DNA of 64,000 nucleotides. Source: Actinernus sp. WN-2022 (taxonomy: Eukaryota > Cnidaria > Anthozoa > Actiniaria > Actinernidae). The stretch covers positions 86,037,740 through 86,101,739 of the forward strand of contig JAOWCC010000577.1 in NCBI GenBank assembly GCA_030867875.1. The letters are read 5' to 3'. Under the pieces are notes generated by a model that searched no databases, was not told the origin of the DNA, and saw only the letters and a list, made by a program, of their open reading frames with translations. The position numbers were made by a program, and so were the translations under genes. How positions within the stretch are numbered: position 1 is the first letter of the stretch; every line of letters starts with the position of its first letter. Positions 1-10,385 of this stretch are shown here, in pieces.

Positions 1-994
1 TTTCATCACAGAAGTTTTAATCCAGAAAAAGGTTATCTTCTCCATCAGATCAGAAAAGAGTCCCAACTTCATCTGATTCCTCTGAAGAATGGTGAGAGAA
101 TGCGAAATTCTGACAGTGGTTCTTCTTGTAGTTAAGTTGTTATTCAAAAGTCAAAATATCCCGTGTTAGTTCATGTTAATTTCGACGTTAACCTTCGTGA
201 CAACTTTTCGTTGCAAATAATCAACTCAGTTAAGGCTATGAAGATCCGATAAATGTGGCTAAAGTAGGTTGAAAGTGTGATACAAACTTCGCCAGTGAAA
301 CTTAACTTTCTCCTCCTTTTGATCGCGCACATGCGACGAACGCAATCCAGACGTTGTCACGAACGCTCTGCGAACAACTATATCCGCTGGGGGTGGTGAT
401 GGAATCGAATATGTAATGCGCATGCCTATACACTAGACATAACTTCCAAAGGCCAGATTTATGGCGGGCTCACATTGAAGATTAGTTTGTGAAGGAACCA
501 GCTAGCGAATTGCTCGTGACGAGTCCATATTGGTATTTGTTGGATTAAAGATTATTAACTGAAATCATGCGTTGGATCTCTAATTAAAAGCTTTACCTTC
601 ATTCCCAAAACTTCAGTCTGCTCATTATATTACAGAACTATAAAGGGAATCGTTGGAAGCCTTTAATTTCTCGAACCAAACCTCGACCGTGAGAGGTTTC
701 TTGTTTAAGTTTACCTTGAGAGGTGAATATTGCTTGGCTCATCATAAATTATTCTATGCTGAGTGTGTATTTCTGGCTTCGTGTTGCGAGCGACAGTGTT
801 GCTCTCACAGTTCAGGCGTTCAGATGTCTTCAGACTTGGATAGAGGATAGTAACCCATAACTGCTCAACCACAGTATATATATTTGCTATAGTAAATCGC
901 TATATTTCGCTATAAGCGTCCGCAGAATTTCACTGGAGAGAAATCTATTAGTGCCACGAGTGCGCGCATACAATTAATGCATAATTTAACCATA
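1..994. other. No gene recognised
   Basis: The stretch is AT-rich with one short open frame at 653-850 that has no recognisable family and no coding signature. I see no repeat structure here apart from a short AT-rich run near 880-905. Confidence 0.5.
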
Positions 995-1193
995 AAGTGT
1001 CCGACGACTACTGCAATGCTGATCAAATACAACGCTTGTCGAGGTTTATACGATATTTCGGCTGGCCAGTACCAGCCTTCTTCAGTGTAAAATAAAATAA
1101 ACCTGAAGAAGGCTGGTACTGGCCAGCCGAAATATCGTATAAACCTCGACAAGCGTTGTATTTGATCAGCATTGCAGTAATCTTCGGACACCT
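995..1193. mobile_element. Palindromic hairpin MITE
   Basis: Arms at 995-1085 and 1103-1193 are reverse complements with only a few mismatches near the outer ends, and the loop is 17 bases. The right arm reads CTGAAGA, A, GGCTGG, six-base loop, CCAGCC, GAAA at 1103-1132. That layout resembles a hammerhead core, but the flanks do not pair to make helix I. I read this as a fold-back transposable element; the family is unknown. Confidence 0.75.
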
Positions 1194-1536
1194 TATCATT
1201 ATATGTTCTTCTTCTTGCTGATCAAGATCTGTTTTCGATCCAACGTCTGGCAGGATTGATTGTACACGGTTTTTGCTGCGGTTTCTAACCTTAACTATAT
1301 ATAATTTAACGCATGCGCAGAAATTTTGCTGCATGAAACAAAAATAGATAAATAACGGCCTGCAGATTTAGACTCGTGCCTGCCACAGGCAGCCCGATTA
1401 ATAAACTATATAAGCTTGTTACCTGAAGCCAGTGTTGATAATAAGTTTGCATGCAGAAGCTAATTAAAATTATATTATATTATATTGTGATTCCCAGAGG
1501 GTAACATGATCTATATCCAAGCAACCAATGTTTTGC

Positions 1537-1672
1537 GAAATATTGTAAAACTGCAGGGACCAATTCAACGGACGAAGTATAATACCGGATCACCTGGGAG
1601 GGAACTAATCAGCGAAAATGTGTAAACAATGACAACGAAGAAAGGCTGATTATACGGTAATGGTTAATTTCA
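1537..1672 (+). repeat. Direct repeat, copy A
   Basis: The segment recurs at 2474-2580 in the same orientation, with a 27-base deletion in the second copy. It runs from ATATTGTAAAACTGCAGG to ACGGTAATGG. The end of the same sequence recurs inverted at about 5088-5146. The two copies bracket the fold-back element at 1723-2470. Confidence 0.75.
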
Positions 1673-1722
1673 TATAAATTAAATTCTAAATACTTCTTAA
1701 AGTGTATATGAAACGAAAAATA

Positions 1723-2470
1723 AGTTGATCTTATTTCAAAGTCCTTTCGAAATGAGGAAGGATGGCGCTTTCCGTTTGTGAATAACTCGTCTCGTTCCAG
1801 AGATATTCAGGTTTTTGTAATATGTAAATTAGATTAACTGTGACGTCATGACCTTGACACAACCTGGAGACAAATCACAAAATAAAGAAAATCTCTGAAA
1901 ATAGTGGCTAAAAATAATTGATACTTTGCACATGTATGATAATAAGGAAAATACACAAAAATGTGCAAATCATGACGTTGCCATGGAAACACTTGTCCCC
2001 AGGCCACTTTCATGATAAAAAAAAAATCCTTGATTTCTCCTTCGTAATGTACAATTTACTGCTGTAGGCGCATTTGACAATTACAAACAATGTAAGCATT
2101 GTATATCCGAGGTTTAAATAAAATTGATTTGTAGAACAGAGTCATAAATTTCAATCAGATAATATTTTATGTTCAATGTCAAATGCGCCTAGGGCCAAGA
2201 GTGTTTCCATGGCAACGTCATGATTTCCACACTGATGTGTATTTTCCTTAGTACCATACATGTGCAAAGGATCAACTATTTTTAGCCACTATTTTCAGAG
2301 ATATTCTATATTTTGTGATTTGTCTCTAGGTTGTGTCAAGGTCATAACGTCATAGGTAATCTAATATACATATTACAAAAACCTGAATATCTCTGGAACG
2401 AGATGAGATATTCACAAACGGAAAACGCCATCCTTCCTCATTTCGAAAGGACTTTCAAATAAGATCAACT
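1723..2470. mobile_element. Fold-back element with ~300-bp arms
   Basis: The left arm (about 1723-2068) and right arm (about 2175-2470) are diverged reverse complements. Shared blocks include AGTTGATCTTATTT at the ends, TTTCGAAATGAGGAAGGATG further in, and GTTTCCATGGCAACGTCATG near the inner ends. The middle is AT-rich with no open frame. I infer a non-autonomous DNA transposon. Confidence 0.8.
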
Positions 2471-2473
2471 ATA

Positions 2474-5146
2474 AAATATTGTAAAACTGCAGGATCGGAT
2501 CACCGTGGAGGGATCTAATCAGCAAAAATGTGTAAACAATAACACCGAAGAAAGGCTGATCATACGGTAATGGTAATTACTCGGGCCAGCGTAGGCTGGG
2601 CCCGAGTCAAGTTTCGCAAGTGTTTATTATTTTTATTATTTTCTGTGTCGACTTCCGGGCCCGTCAACCAATCAGGATCGATTCCCCACGGGATAAACAC
2701 GCGGGACGGGTTTCTCTCTGAAAAATCCAAGATGGCGGCTACAAAGGACTTATGCCTTGTTATGGCAAATCACCTAGTTTTTGGGCCATTTTTGCTGAAA
2801 CCAAAGGCTTCTTGGACTGAAATACCAAGATGTTCAGTGTTTCTAGGGCCGACAGGAGTTTTACGGGCCGTTTGCATGGAAGATTCTCACGTTTTTATAT
2901 ACGAAAGGAGAATGAGATTGCGTCCGCGTCCAAATTTATGTATCTGACATATTTGGTAAGTAAACACAAATGTTTAATACCAGGTTGCAGTGTTGATATT
3001 TAGTATTTCCTCTTAAAGTTTAAATGGCTTCTAATAGACTAGAAAATGGGCTCCAGAAATTGGCCCAATTTATCAGTTCTTTCGGTAAAATAGGAATACG
3101 GATCCACTTCTAAACAAGCGGGAAGATCTACAACTACAATTAATTATTTGGTGTGAAGTCAGATGACTCCAATAATCCAAAAACCGAGTGGTAATCGCAT
3201 GTTTATTTCTGAAATGGACTCATGCAGTCTATAATTTATTTGAGAACTAACAATTTATTCTAAATTTCAAAGTTACATCATCTATATGTATTTATAATTT
3301 CATTACAATTGGATTAATTTTATCTGAACTAAGTTTGGGCCTATAACAGAAAGATGGTAGCCTCCAGTTTGCTTAAACTGCATTCCAGTAAGCTCAGTGG
3401 TTAAGTGTCAGTCTGTTGTGCAGGAGGTAGTGGGTTCAAATTCTGGTGGGACCTTCAAATAAGTGGGAGAACTGGTACTGCCTTTGCTCTGACATCTACG
3501 ACATCTACAAATGGTTAGACCTTCATGTCTTCTTGGATCAGAATGTTAAATTGTAGGCCGACACTGAGAATGCAACCAAATCTCTGGTAGTGACCACCCT
3601 CAAGTGTAGTGGATATAGTTGTATACATAGAGTAAATGAGTTTGTCCCCAGTTAGCAATACCATGATGCTAAATACGTTGACATTTTCCTCTGTTAGTAG
3701 TAGTTAACATGTAAGTACTAGTTCCCTTGTTGTCACTATGTACATTTTATATATTAATATACAGGCTAAATCTAGTAGATTACATACATAATCATGACTG
3801 CTGCCTTAAATTCTTTTGTTGTTGTAGTATATGGATGGGTAAATAATGCATGTATTAGCAGCTTCCCCCAGGGGTGGATCCATGGGAACCTGTCAGAATT
3901 AATTGTTTGTTGCCCATCGGTGAGGGGGAAAAGCTCACTTTGGTTCATAGATCAGGAACCTTGTATGAATTTTTACTAATTGCTGTGCCCCATACCAGGG
4001 GATATGATACAACGAGTTTGATTGGGTATTTGTGCAAATCCCCAGGGTACCTGGGGGTTGACCCCTGGTGTAGTAGCTGCCAGTAAATATGCAAAGCTAC
4101 TGATACAGTGCAAAACTGAATGCTAAATCACTGGAAGGAAGTTCAAAGGAACATTGCATGTGTTATTTTAAAAACTTGTTATTGAGGTTTTACTTGGCCA
4201 CTTGTATAGGCGAATCCTCGTTTTTGTTTTTTCCTTATTAGCATACATCAAACTTCAAGCAATGTACATATAAACAGAGTCCATAAATCGAAAGAGATTG
4301 ACACACTTGAAAATTTTAGAATGATAAAATAAATTTATTTTGAGGAAAAGTATTTAAAAATAGCAAAATGTACAAATAATGTATGGCTGTCAGCAACTTT
4401 TGCCCCCCAGCCCATTTTACAGTTTTGAAAAGTCAATTTCTCTGTAAATATTTAACATATCAATCTTACATTTTCGGTGATTACTAAGTTTAAAATTCTC
4501 TTTCAACTGATGTACTCTGTTTGTTTGTAGTTTGAAGTTTAATTTATGCTAATGAGGCAAAAATGTAAACAATGACGTCAGCAAGGATTCACCTATTCTT
4601 CCCTGAAAACCATGCAAAACCATGTGAAATCAAACTTGTTTGATAAAGAGTTGTAAAGTCTCAGCAGAGCAGGACAGAATTAACCATTCGTGTTCACTAT
4701 ATTATAACTGGTCTTGTGTTAATTGCTACATGTATATTGTGTCAAACATATGTAGCTACTATACTGTTATAAACATGGCTGCAATTTGCCTTCTGTTTTC
4801 CATGGCAGTTATCATCCCAGGCACTCTAAAATAGGATTATTTTTACATAACTAATATATATTTTTTATTATATATATGGCTTCTCTGGAGACAGAATCAC
4901 AATTCTTCTTAAAAATAATTTATATATGTAACTCTTGTAAAAATAATTCAAAATAATTTATTATTCTCTCAAAGGCTAAAACAATAATTGCAAGTGTAAA
5001 ATACTTTTTTAATCAAACCTGCAAAGAATACCAACTATTCCTTGTTTAAATTCCATATGGCCCGAGTAAAGGCTGGTACAGCCTCTTGTTTCATATAAAT
5101 TACCCATTACCGTATAATCAGCCTTTCTTCGTTGTTAATCTTTTGC
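2474..5146. mobile_element. 2.6-kb element with inverted ends
   Basis: The left end, 2538-2590, carries GAAGAAAGGCTGATCATACG followed by ACGGTAATGG and CTCGGGCC. The same series appears inverted at 5055-5146. A 125-codon open frame begins at 2570, but no transposase motif is visible in it, and it contains an AAGATGGCGGC box at 2729. The body is otherwise AT-rich and non-coding, apart from a SINE-like insert. I infer a non-autonomous or decayed DNA transposon. Confidence 0.55.
3380..3620 (+). repeat. tRNA-derived SINE-like sequence
   Basis: TAAGCTCAGTGG at 3389-3400 fits a pol III A box and GGTTCAAATTC at 3433-3443 fits a B box. Their spacing is that of a tRNA. No acceptor stem closes behind the B box, and unrelated sequence follows for about 170 bases, as expected for a SINE rather than a functional tRNA. 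Confidence 0.5.
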
Positions 5147-7172
5147 GAATTTACTTAATTTCAGCTGGCCAGAAGGAGATACATCTTTTCGAGATATACA
5201 GTCTACTCTCGATGTAGTCTGCCTCAAAGCTGGTCGATATTTATACAGATTAAAGATACTCTGCTTGTTTCAAGTTCATCGTGAGAGAAAATGATACATG
5301 CAAGTGTTAGAAAAAGCTTTCGTGTCTCTGGCCTCGCTTGTTCAAGTCACTTGAATGACATTCCAGACAAAGCATTGTCTGACCATGTCAAGGGAACGTC
5401 ATTAATAATTCAAGAGCATAACTAGGGACAGTTCAGGCCTTTCTATTTCACTTCAAGAATTAAGCTTCTCAAGAATAACGAAGAATAGGACAAGCTAAAG
5501 GTGAATTGACTCAAAATAATTATTGCATCAAATACTTCAGAGGTAAATTCATGTATATCATTAAATAGGATTCGAAGAACTGGTTGTTTTTCCTATGAGA
5601 CAAGTGTTCTAGACGGCCGATATTGTTATCTTATATTTTCCATGACTCCTGCGTTACCTACCCCTATATCTCTAAAATGTTCGCTAGGATCGCAGTTGAT
5701 CATAGTTGATCATAGTTGATGAATTTAAAAACTGTATTGAAATTTCTAAGTATACGATTTTTGCCAGAATGTGGAAAGGACGAGGCCTCATTTAGTTAAC
5801 ATTTCTCGACGAGTTGGAATACTAGAATCACTAACGTGAACTGATTATCGAATTAGAACACGTTTAGCTTTGAAAGCGATTTCAAAGGGAACCTGTGGTT
5901 CCAGGTGCTTCAAAACGTCCTAGGTTGAGAATACCAAATTTACGGAACATTATCTTAAGAAAACGACTACTTTCCTATATAGATCTAGAATATATACTAG
6001 AGTAACTATCAGTTAGGAAGTGCGTTCGTTCGAAAAGAATCATATTTTGAAGTAATATAAATTTCATTTAGATTTTAGAAATGTATTCGTTTGGTGAAAC
6101 CAAGGAAAGTACCGAAAAAATATACCTCTTCTTATTTATTTTTTACATCATTCCCTTTTGTCTGATTGCGTCAAGAGGAAATGGACAGTAAACACAAATG
6201 AATAATGAATATATTTATTCTCATTGTTTACAATTATCGTATGAATATCAATTCAACTGGTTACCCTTGTGCTAGACTTATCTGCTATATGTACACATGC
6301 AATTCTTACTTGGAAGATTTGCCTCTGGCTCCCTGGGTATAAAACTATATAGTAACATAACTAATATATTTTAACAGTTTTTAACGGTAACAGTATAAGA
6401 TTTGATGTGTAATGTATACTAACATGCATTAATCGGTAGCAATGTTTTCGTTTAAATGGTCTACTACGGGCATATAGCATCCTAACCATGTTTACGGTTA
6501 CTTTCTTCACTATTTTGTAAAAGTCATTGCATAAAGTTTTCAAGTAAATTCGGACCATGCAGTTATCGAAATATCGTGAGCCGTAAAATAAAGAAAACGG
6601 TAGTACGTGGCCCGCTTTAAAGCTTGACTCACTCGCTGAGCGCAAAGCATAACACTAAATAAACTTTTGCTTCAGTGTAGTTTCACGTTTACGGCAGATC
6701 CTTGTCTTGTTACTATTATTAAAAGGTTTCGGCAGAAATCATTGTAGATGTTTGCGTATTAAAATCTCAACTCTCCTTGGAGTCTCAATTTCCGGTAGTA
6801 TCGTCGTGTACCGTTGAGATCCGTGGGGAATCACACCTCGCGCGCTCGGTGGGTTGTCGTACCGCTATTATAGTATATATTATACTATATTAATGTTCAA
6901 ATTTCGTGCATTGTACAAAATCCAAGCATGTGATTGGCTAATGAGCGTGCATTATTGGTGACCACAGCACTCGACCCAGACCCTCTCTTACCTAGGGAAA
7001 GGGAGACCCGATACAGTGACTGACTCACTGACTGACTGAGTGAGCATTCGCTTAGTTACGTGTTTGAACGGCTTGCAAAACCTCATTACAATCGCCTATT
7101 TAACAGTAAAAATGTAGACAATTACTAGAACGGTAACGGCAGGATTGAACTCTGTTTCTTATGTGACAAAAT
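5147..7172. other. No gene recognised
   Basis: AT-rich DNA. It holds a short 10-bp tandem array (AGTTGATCAT, about 2.5 copies, near 5695-5722). The antisense open frame at 6361-6645 shows no family features. Confidence 0.5.
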
Positions 7173-8075
7173 ATATATATTTTGATGCGAACATTTGCAT
7201 AATCGCTCGTTGGAAATTAATGGCTGATTTGCGAGTGCTGGAAGTACGAGTCAACATGTGTCCGAGTGAATAAAAGTTTCTACTACACTCTAGCAGCCTT
7301 TATACTGAAGAAATGGATTTTATTTCTGAGACCTTACTCTGTCAATAAGAGGAGAACATGCATTAAGCAAGAATTCAGTGGATGGTTCGAAAACCCAGGA
7401 TTTTTGATTTGGAAAATGTTTGCATCGGAGCCGAGCACATGGAATGAAGCTGGTTTCAAGTCAAGATTTGACTTCACTGCCCCACTGGAATCTGCAGGTT
7501 AGTTATTTTCGAATGAAAGAAACTATTAAAGAAAGTAAACTATCTAGGAGTTAAGCCGGCTAAATAATTGATATTTGAATACATGGCTCCAAGAGTAACG
7601 TTTTCGAGTTAAATGTACAATCATACTATTCGCCTCACATTATATTTTGAGGCAAACATTTGCATAATCGTTCGTTAGAAATGACTGATTTGCAAGCGCT
7701 GAAAGTAAAACAAGTGAACATGTGTCCGAGAAAAAAATATTCTACAACACTCTAGTAGTCTTACTGAAGAAATGGATTTTATTTCCGAGACCTTACTCTG
7801 TCAATAAGAGGAGACAATGATAATTCAGTACTGAGATGGTTCTAAACCCTAGGATATTTTTTATTTGGAAAATGTTTGCATCAGATTCAGAGCCGAGCAC
7901 ACGGAGGCCGGTTGCAATATTTCAATTCACTTGAATCTGCAGGTTAGTTATTTTCGAATGAAAGAAACTATTAAAGAAAGTAGACTATCTAGGAGTTAAG
8001 CCGGCTAAATACTTGATATTCGAATACATATATGGCTCCAAGAGAAACGTTTTTAAATGTACAAATCATATATAC
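7173..8075 (+). repeat. Tandem duplication, ~430-bp unit
   Basis: Unit 1 (about 7173-7630) and unit 2 (about 7640-8075) align in the same orientation over nearly their whole length. Shared blocks include ACATTTGCATAATCG, GAAATGGATTTTATTTC, GAATCTGCAGGTTAG and AGTTAAGCCGGCTAAAT. Substitutions and indels throughout show an old duplication. A 78-codon open frame in unit 1 (7266-7502) is destroyed in unit 2, which argues against coding. Confidence 0.85.
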
Positions 8076-8327
8076 TCGCAAGGTGTCAACTAAACTGACC
8101 GAACGCCAAAGTAAAATATTCTTTGCAAAGTTATCTACTTAGTTGAATATTTAAAAGTCCTGTTTTTATTCATTGTCTATTGAAATGACATTTCTTTGTG
8201 GAGATATTTACCGTAGAATGATTTAATTCATGCGAAATATTTGACTTCTTTATGAAATTGTTATTGACCTCATTATGGTATTAAAACTAAAATTCACTGC
8301 TGACAGTGAACTCAGTTTGAATATTAA

Positions 8328-8520
8328 AAGGGTTAGAGACTTTATGTTTGTGCTTTATCGGCAAAATACAGTCACTTGCTGACTGTGCGATGAACTCAAA
8401 ATGTCTTCATACTGCATTCGGCCTTCGGCCTCATGCAGTATTCATTATTTTTCGTTCATCGTACAGTCAGCGCGTGCCTGTATTTGTCGATAAAGCACTC
8501 ACAAGCAGTCTCTAACCCTT
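8328..8520. mobile_element. Hairpin MITE, GGGTTAGAGAC ends
   Basis: The element starts AAGGGTTAGAGAC and ends GTCTCTAACCCTT. The arms pair imperfectly through TGCTTTATCG, CTGACTGT and ATACTGCAT, with a short loop around 8415-8430. No coding sequence. I infer a fold-back DNA transposon remnant. Confidence 0.75.
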
Positions 8521-8594
8521 ATATAGAATATTTTATGAGCATGCTAATGAAGTTGATATAAATCTGGTAAAAGTAACGACTCCAATCAGCGAAT

Positions 8595-8688
8595 TCTCTC
8601 GTGGTCTAATGGTTAGGGTTTGAGTTGGTGGTGGGTAAGTCATTGCATTGATTCTTAACCGGCCCGGGTTCGAATCCTATAGTGAGGA
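8595..8688 (+). pseudogene. tRNA-Glu-like pseudogene or SINE head
   Basis: CTCGTGGTCTAATGGTTAGG at 8598-8617 matches the usual 5' half of a eukaryotic tRNA-Glu, and CGGCCCGGGTTCGAATCC at 8660-8677 matches its T arm. The anticodon arm between them is replaced by an unrelated, longer stretch and the acceptor stem is imperfect. It cannot be a working tRNA-Glu. It may be a relic or the promoter head of a SINE. Confidence 0.6.
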
Positions 8689-9038
8689 TAACATATAATC
8701 GTTCTAAAATTTCTAAGTGTCGATTCCGATGTTCGTATAAAATTTCCGAGTCTCAAATTATTCATAGCGAACGTGGGTAACAAAGGGAATTTTATGACGC
8801 AGTTGGTTAAACGGTACACGACGATACTACCCAATTTCCATGTGCATGCAATCAGTCAGGCGTGAACGTGTCAGTCTAATTTTTTACAGAACATCAACAG
8901 AGTTTTGAAGCAACGTTTGTCATATTGAAAGACATGCAAAAACTTCTATACTCTTACCAGAAAACTTATACTGGGAAAGTGCAATTCCTTTTGAATTAAA
9001 AGAGCTTTAATGCTTCGGATCCGATCAGTCAGTTCGCG

Positions 9039-9296
9039 ATGCCGCCCCAGCCGGAATTAGAGGCGTCAGAGAACAACGATAGCTGGATATGTTTCTCGTC
9101 TTTCCGCTCCAGCAGCAAGAATATTGAGCCGAGAAGAGACGATCTGTGGTTAAGTTTCGAATTTGATCAGTCACCACGCTTTGATGAGCAACACTTATGC
9201 ATTTCTTCAGCATATTACCGAGATAAATCACTACTCACCGGCACTGTTCAAACCACGAGGCGACCCGTAAATCGTAATGCATCATGGACATGCTGA
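9039..9296 (+). CDS. Candidate 85-codon ORF, unknown
   Basis: The frame starts at ATG in a fair context and ends at TGA. It is more GC-rich than its flanks and codes for a hydrophilic Ser/Arg/Asp-rich product with no signal peptide, membrane segment or recognised motif. A possible donor site (AAAGGTAC) follows about 15 bases after the stop, so it could be a misread first exon. Downstream lie two minisatellites. The frame may equally be chance. Confidence 0.25.
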   Translation: MPPQPELEASENNDSWICFSSFRSSSKNIEPRRDDLWLSFEFDQSPRFDEQHLCISSAYYRDKSLLTGTVQTTRRPVNRNASWTC

Positions 9297-9474
9297 GTTA
9301 ATTTATGCGCAAAGGTACAATCCCACGTTTTTCGTGTTTGGATTGCGCCTGTGGAGATTAGTATGCGTTCTCGCTCTCGCCCGAACGCAATAAGCCGAAA
9401 ATGTACCCTTCCTATTTTTGTCCTGTTTTATCGACAACTAAAATGCCGAACTTTGTTTTGAAGGCAAAGTTATA

Positions 9475-9755
9475 CCTTATACCGTGAAAACATGATTTAT
9501 AGAAATGAAATATATGAAAACAGTACATGTTATACTGCACTAAACACTCTTTAGAACCGTGAAATCATGGTCTAAAGAAATAAAATATAGAAAAGGATTA
9601 CATACTTTATCCAAACTAAATACAACCGTATAGGACAATGAGATGACGGTCTAAAGAAATGAAAAATAGAAAATCAGTACATGATATCCCGCACTAAATA
9701 CACCTTAGGACTGAATGAGATGACGGTATAAAGAACTGAAAAATAGAAGAACATA
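9475..9755 (+). repeat. Minisatellite, ~75-bp unit x3.6
   Basis: Diverged tandem units share CCGTGAAATCATGGTCTAAA-type starts, then GAAATGAAAAATAGAAAA, then a CACTAAATACACC-type end. About three and a half copies are visible, each with substitutions. No open frame spans it. Confidence 0.75.
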
Positions 9756-9879
9756 TACACTCTCCTCCCGCCACTCTGAGCAGAGTCTCTGCACCGGTTC
9801 AGCCGTATGAGGTTCTCATATGTTATCACATTCAACTGCGTTTTTATAGCTCAAATGGGGGGCTTCAATCTTCCATGTG

Positions 9880-10385
9880 TGAAGCAATTAATAGATGGAG
9901 CTCAAGTGGAGATTGACTATCAAATTAATAGTACTAGTGCTCTCAAAGAAATGAAGAATCAATATCAGAGTTTTAAGTTAATAAGTAATAGATGGACATC
10001 CAATTTATTTGCTAATCAACCCGATATGCTCTCAAGTGGATATCGAAGAAATTTAGTTCGTATGTATTTGTTTCCTATCAACCCCATGCATATGCTCTCA
10101 AGTGGATATCAAAGAAATTGATTGCGTAGTACTTTGTTTGCTATCAATCCGATATGATTTCAAATGGATATCGAAGAAATTTAGTTCGTATGTATTTGTT
10201 TCCTATCAACCCCATGCATATGCTCTCAAGTGGATATCAAAGAAATTGATTGCGTAGTACTTTGTTTGCTATCAATCCGATATGATTTCAAATGGATATC
10301 GAAGAAATTGCATGCGTTGTCATCTGTTTGCTATCGGTCCGATATGACCTCAAGTGGATATCCAACTTTAACATAATTCAGATCA
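9880..10385 (+). repeat. Minisatellite with 128-bp higher-order unit
   Basis: Units beginning TATG(C/A)T(C/T)TCAA(G/A)TGGATAT start at 10025, 10091, 10153, 10219, 10281 and 10343, with alternating spacing of 66 and 62 bases. Two unit types alternate, and the 128-bp dimer is nearly identical between 10091 and 10281. More diverged units precede from about 9880. The 104-codon open frame across part of it is a by-product of the repeat. Confidence 0.85.

Noticed and set aside
2570..2947. 125-codon frame at the left end of a 2.6-kb element
   Set aside because: No transposase or other motif; overlaps the terminal repeat and a GC-rich promoter-like box.
9807..10121. 104-codon frame with a repeated LSSGY segment
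   Set aside because: The repeats come from the minisatellite and the frame stops in the next unit.
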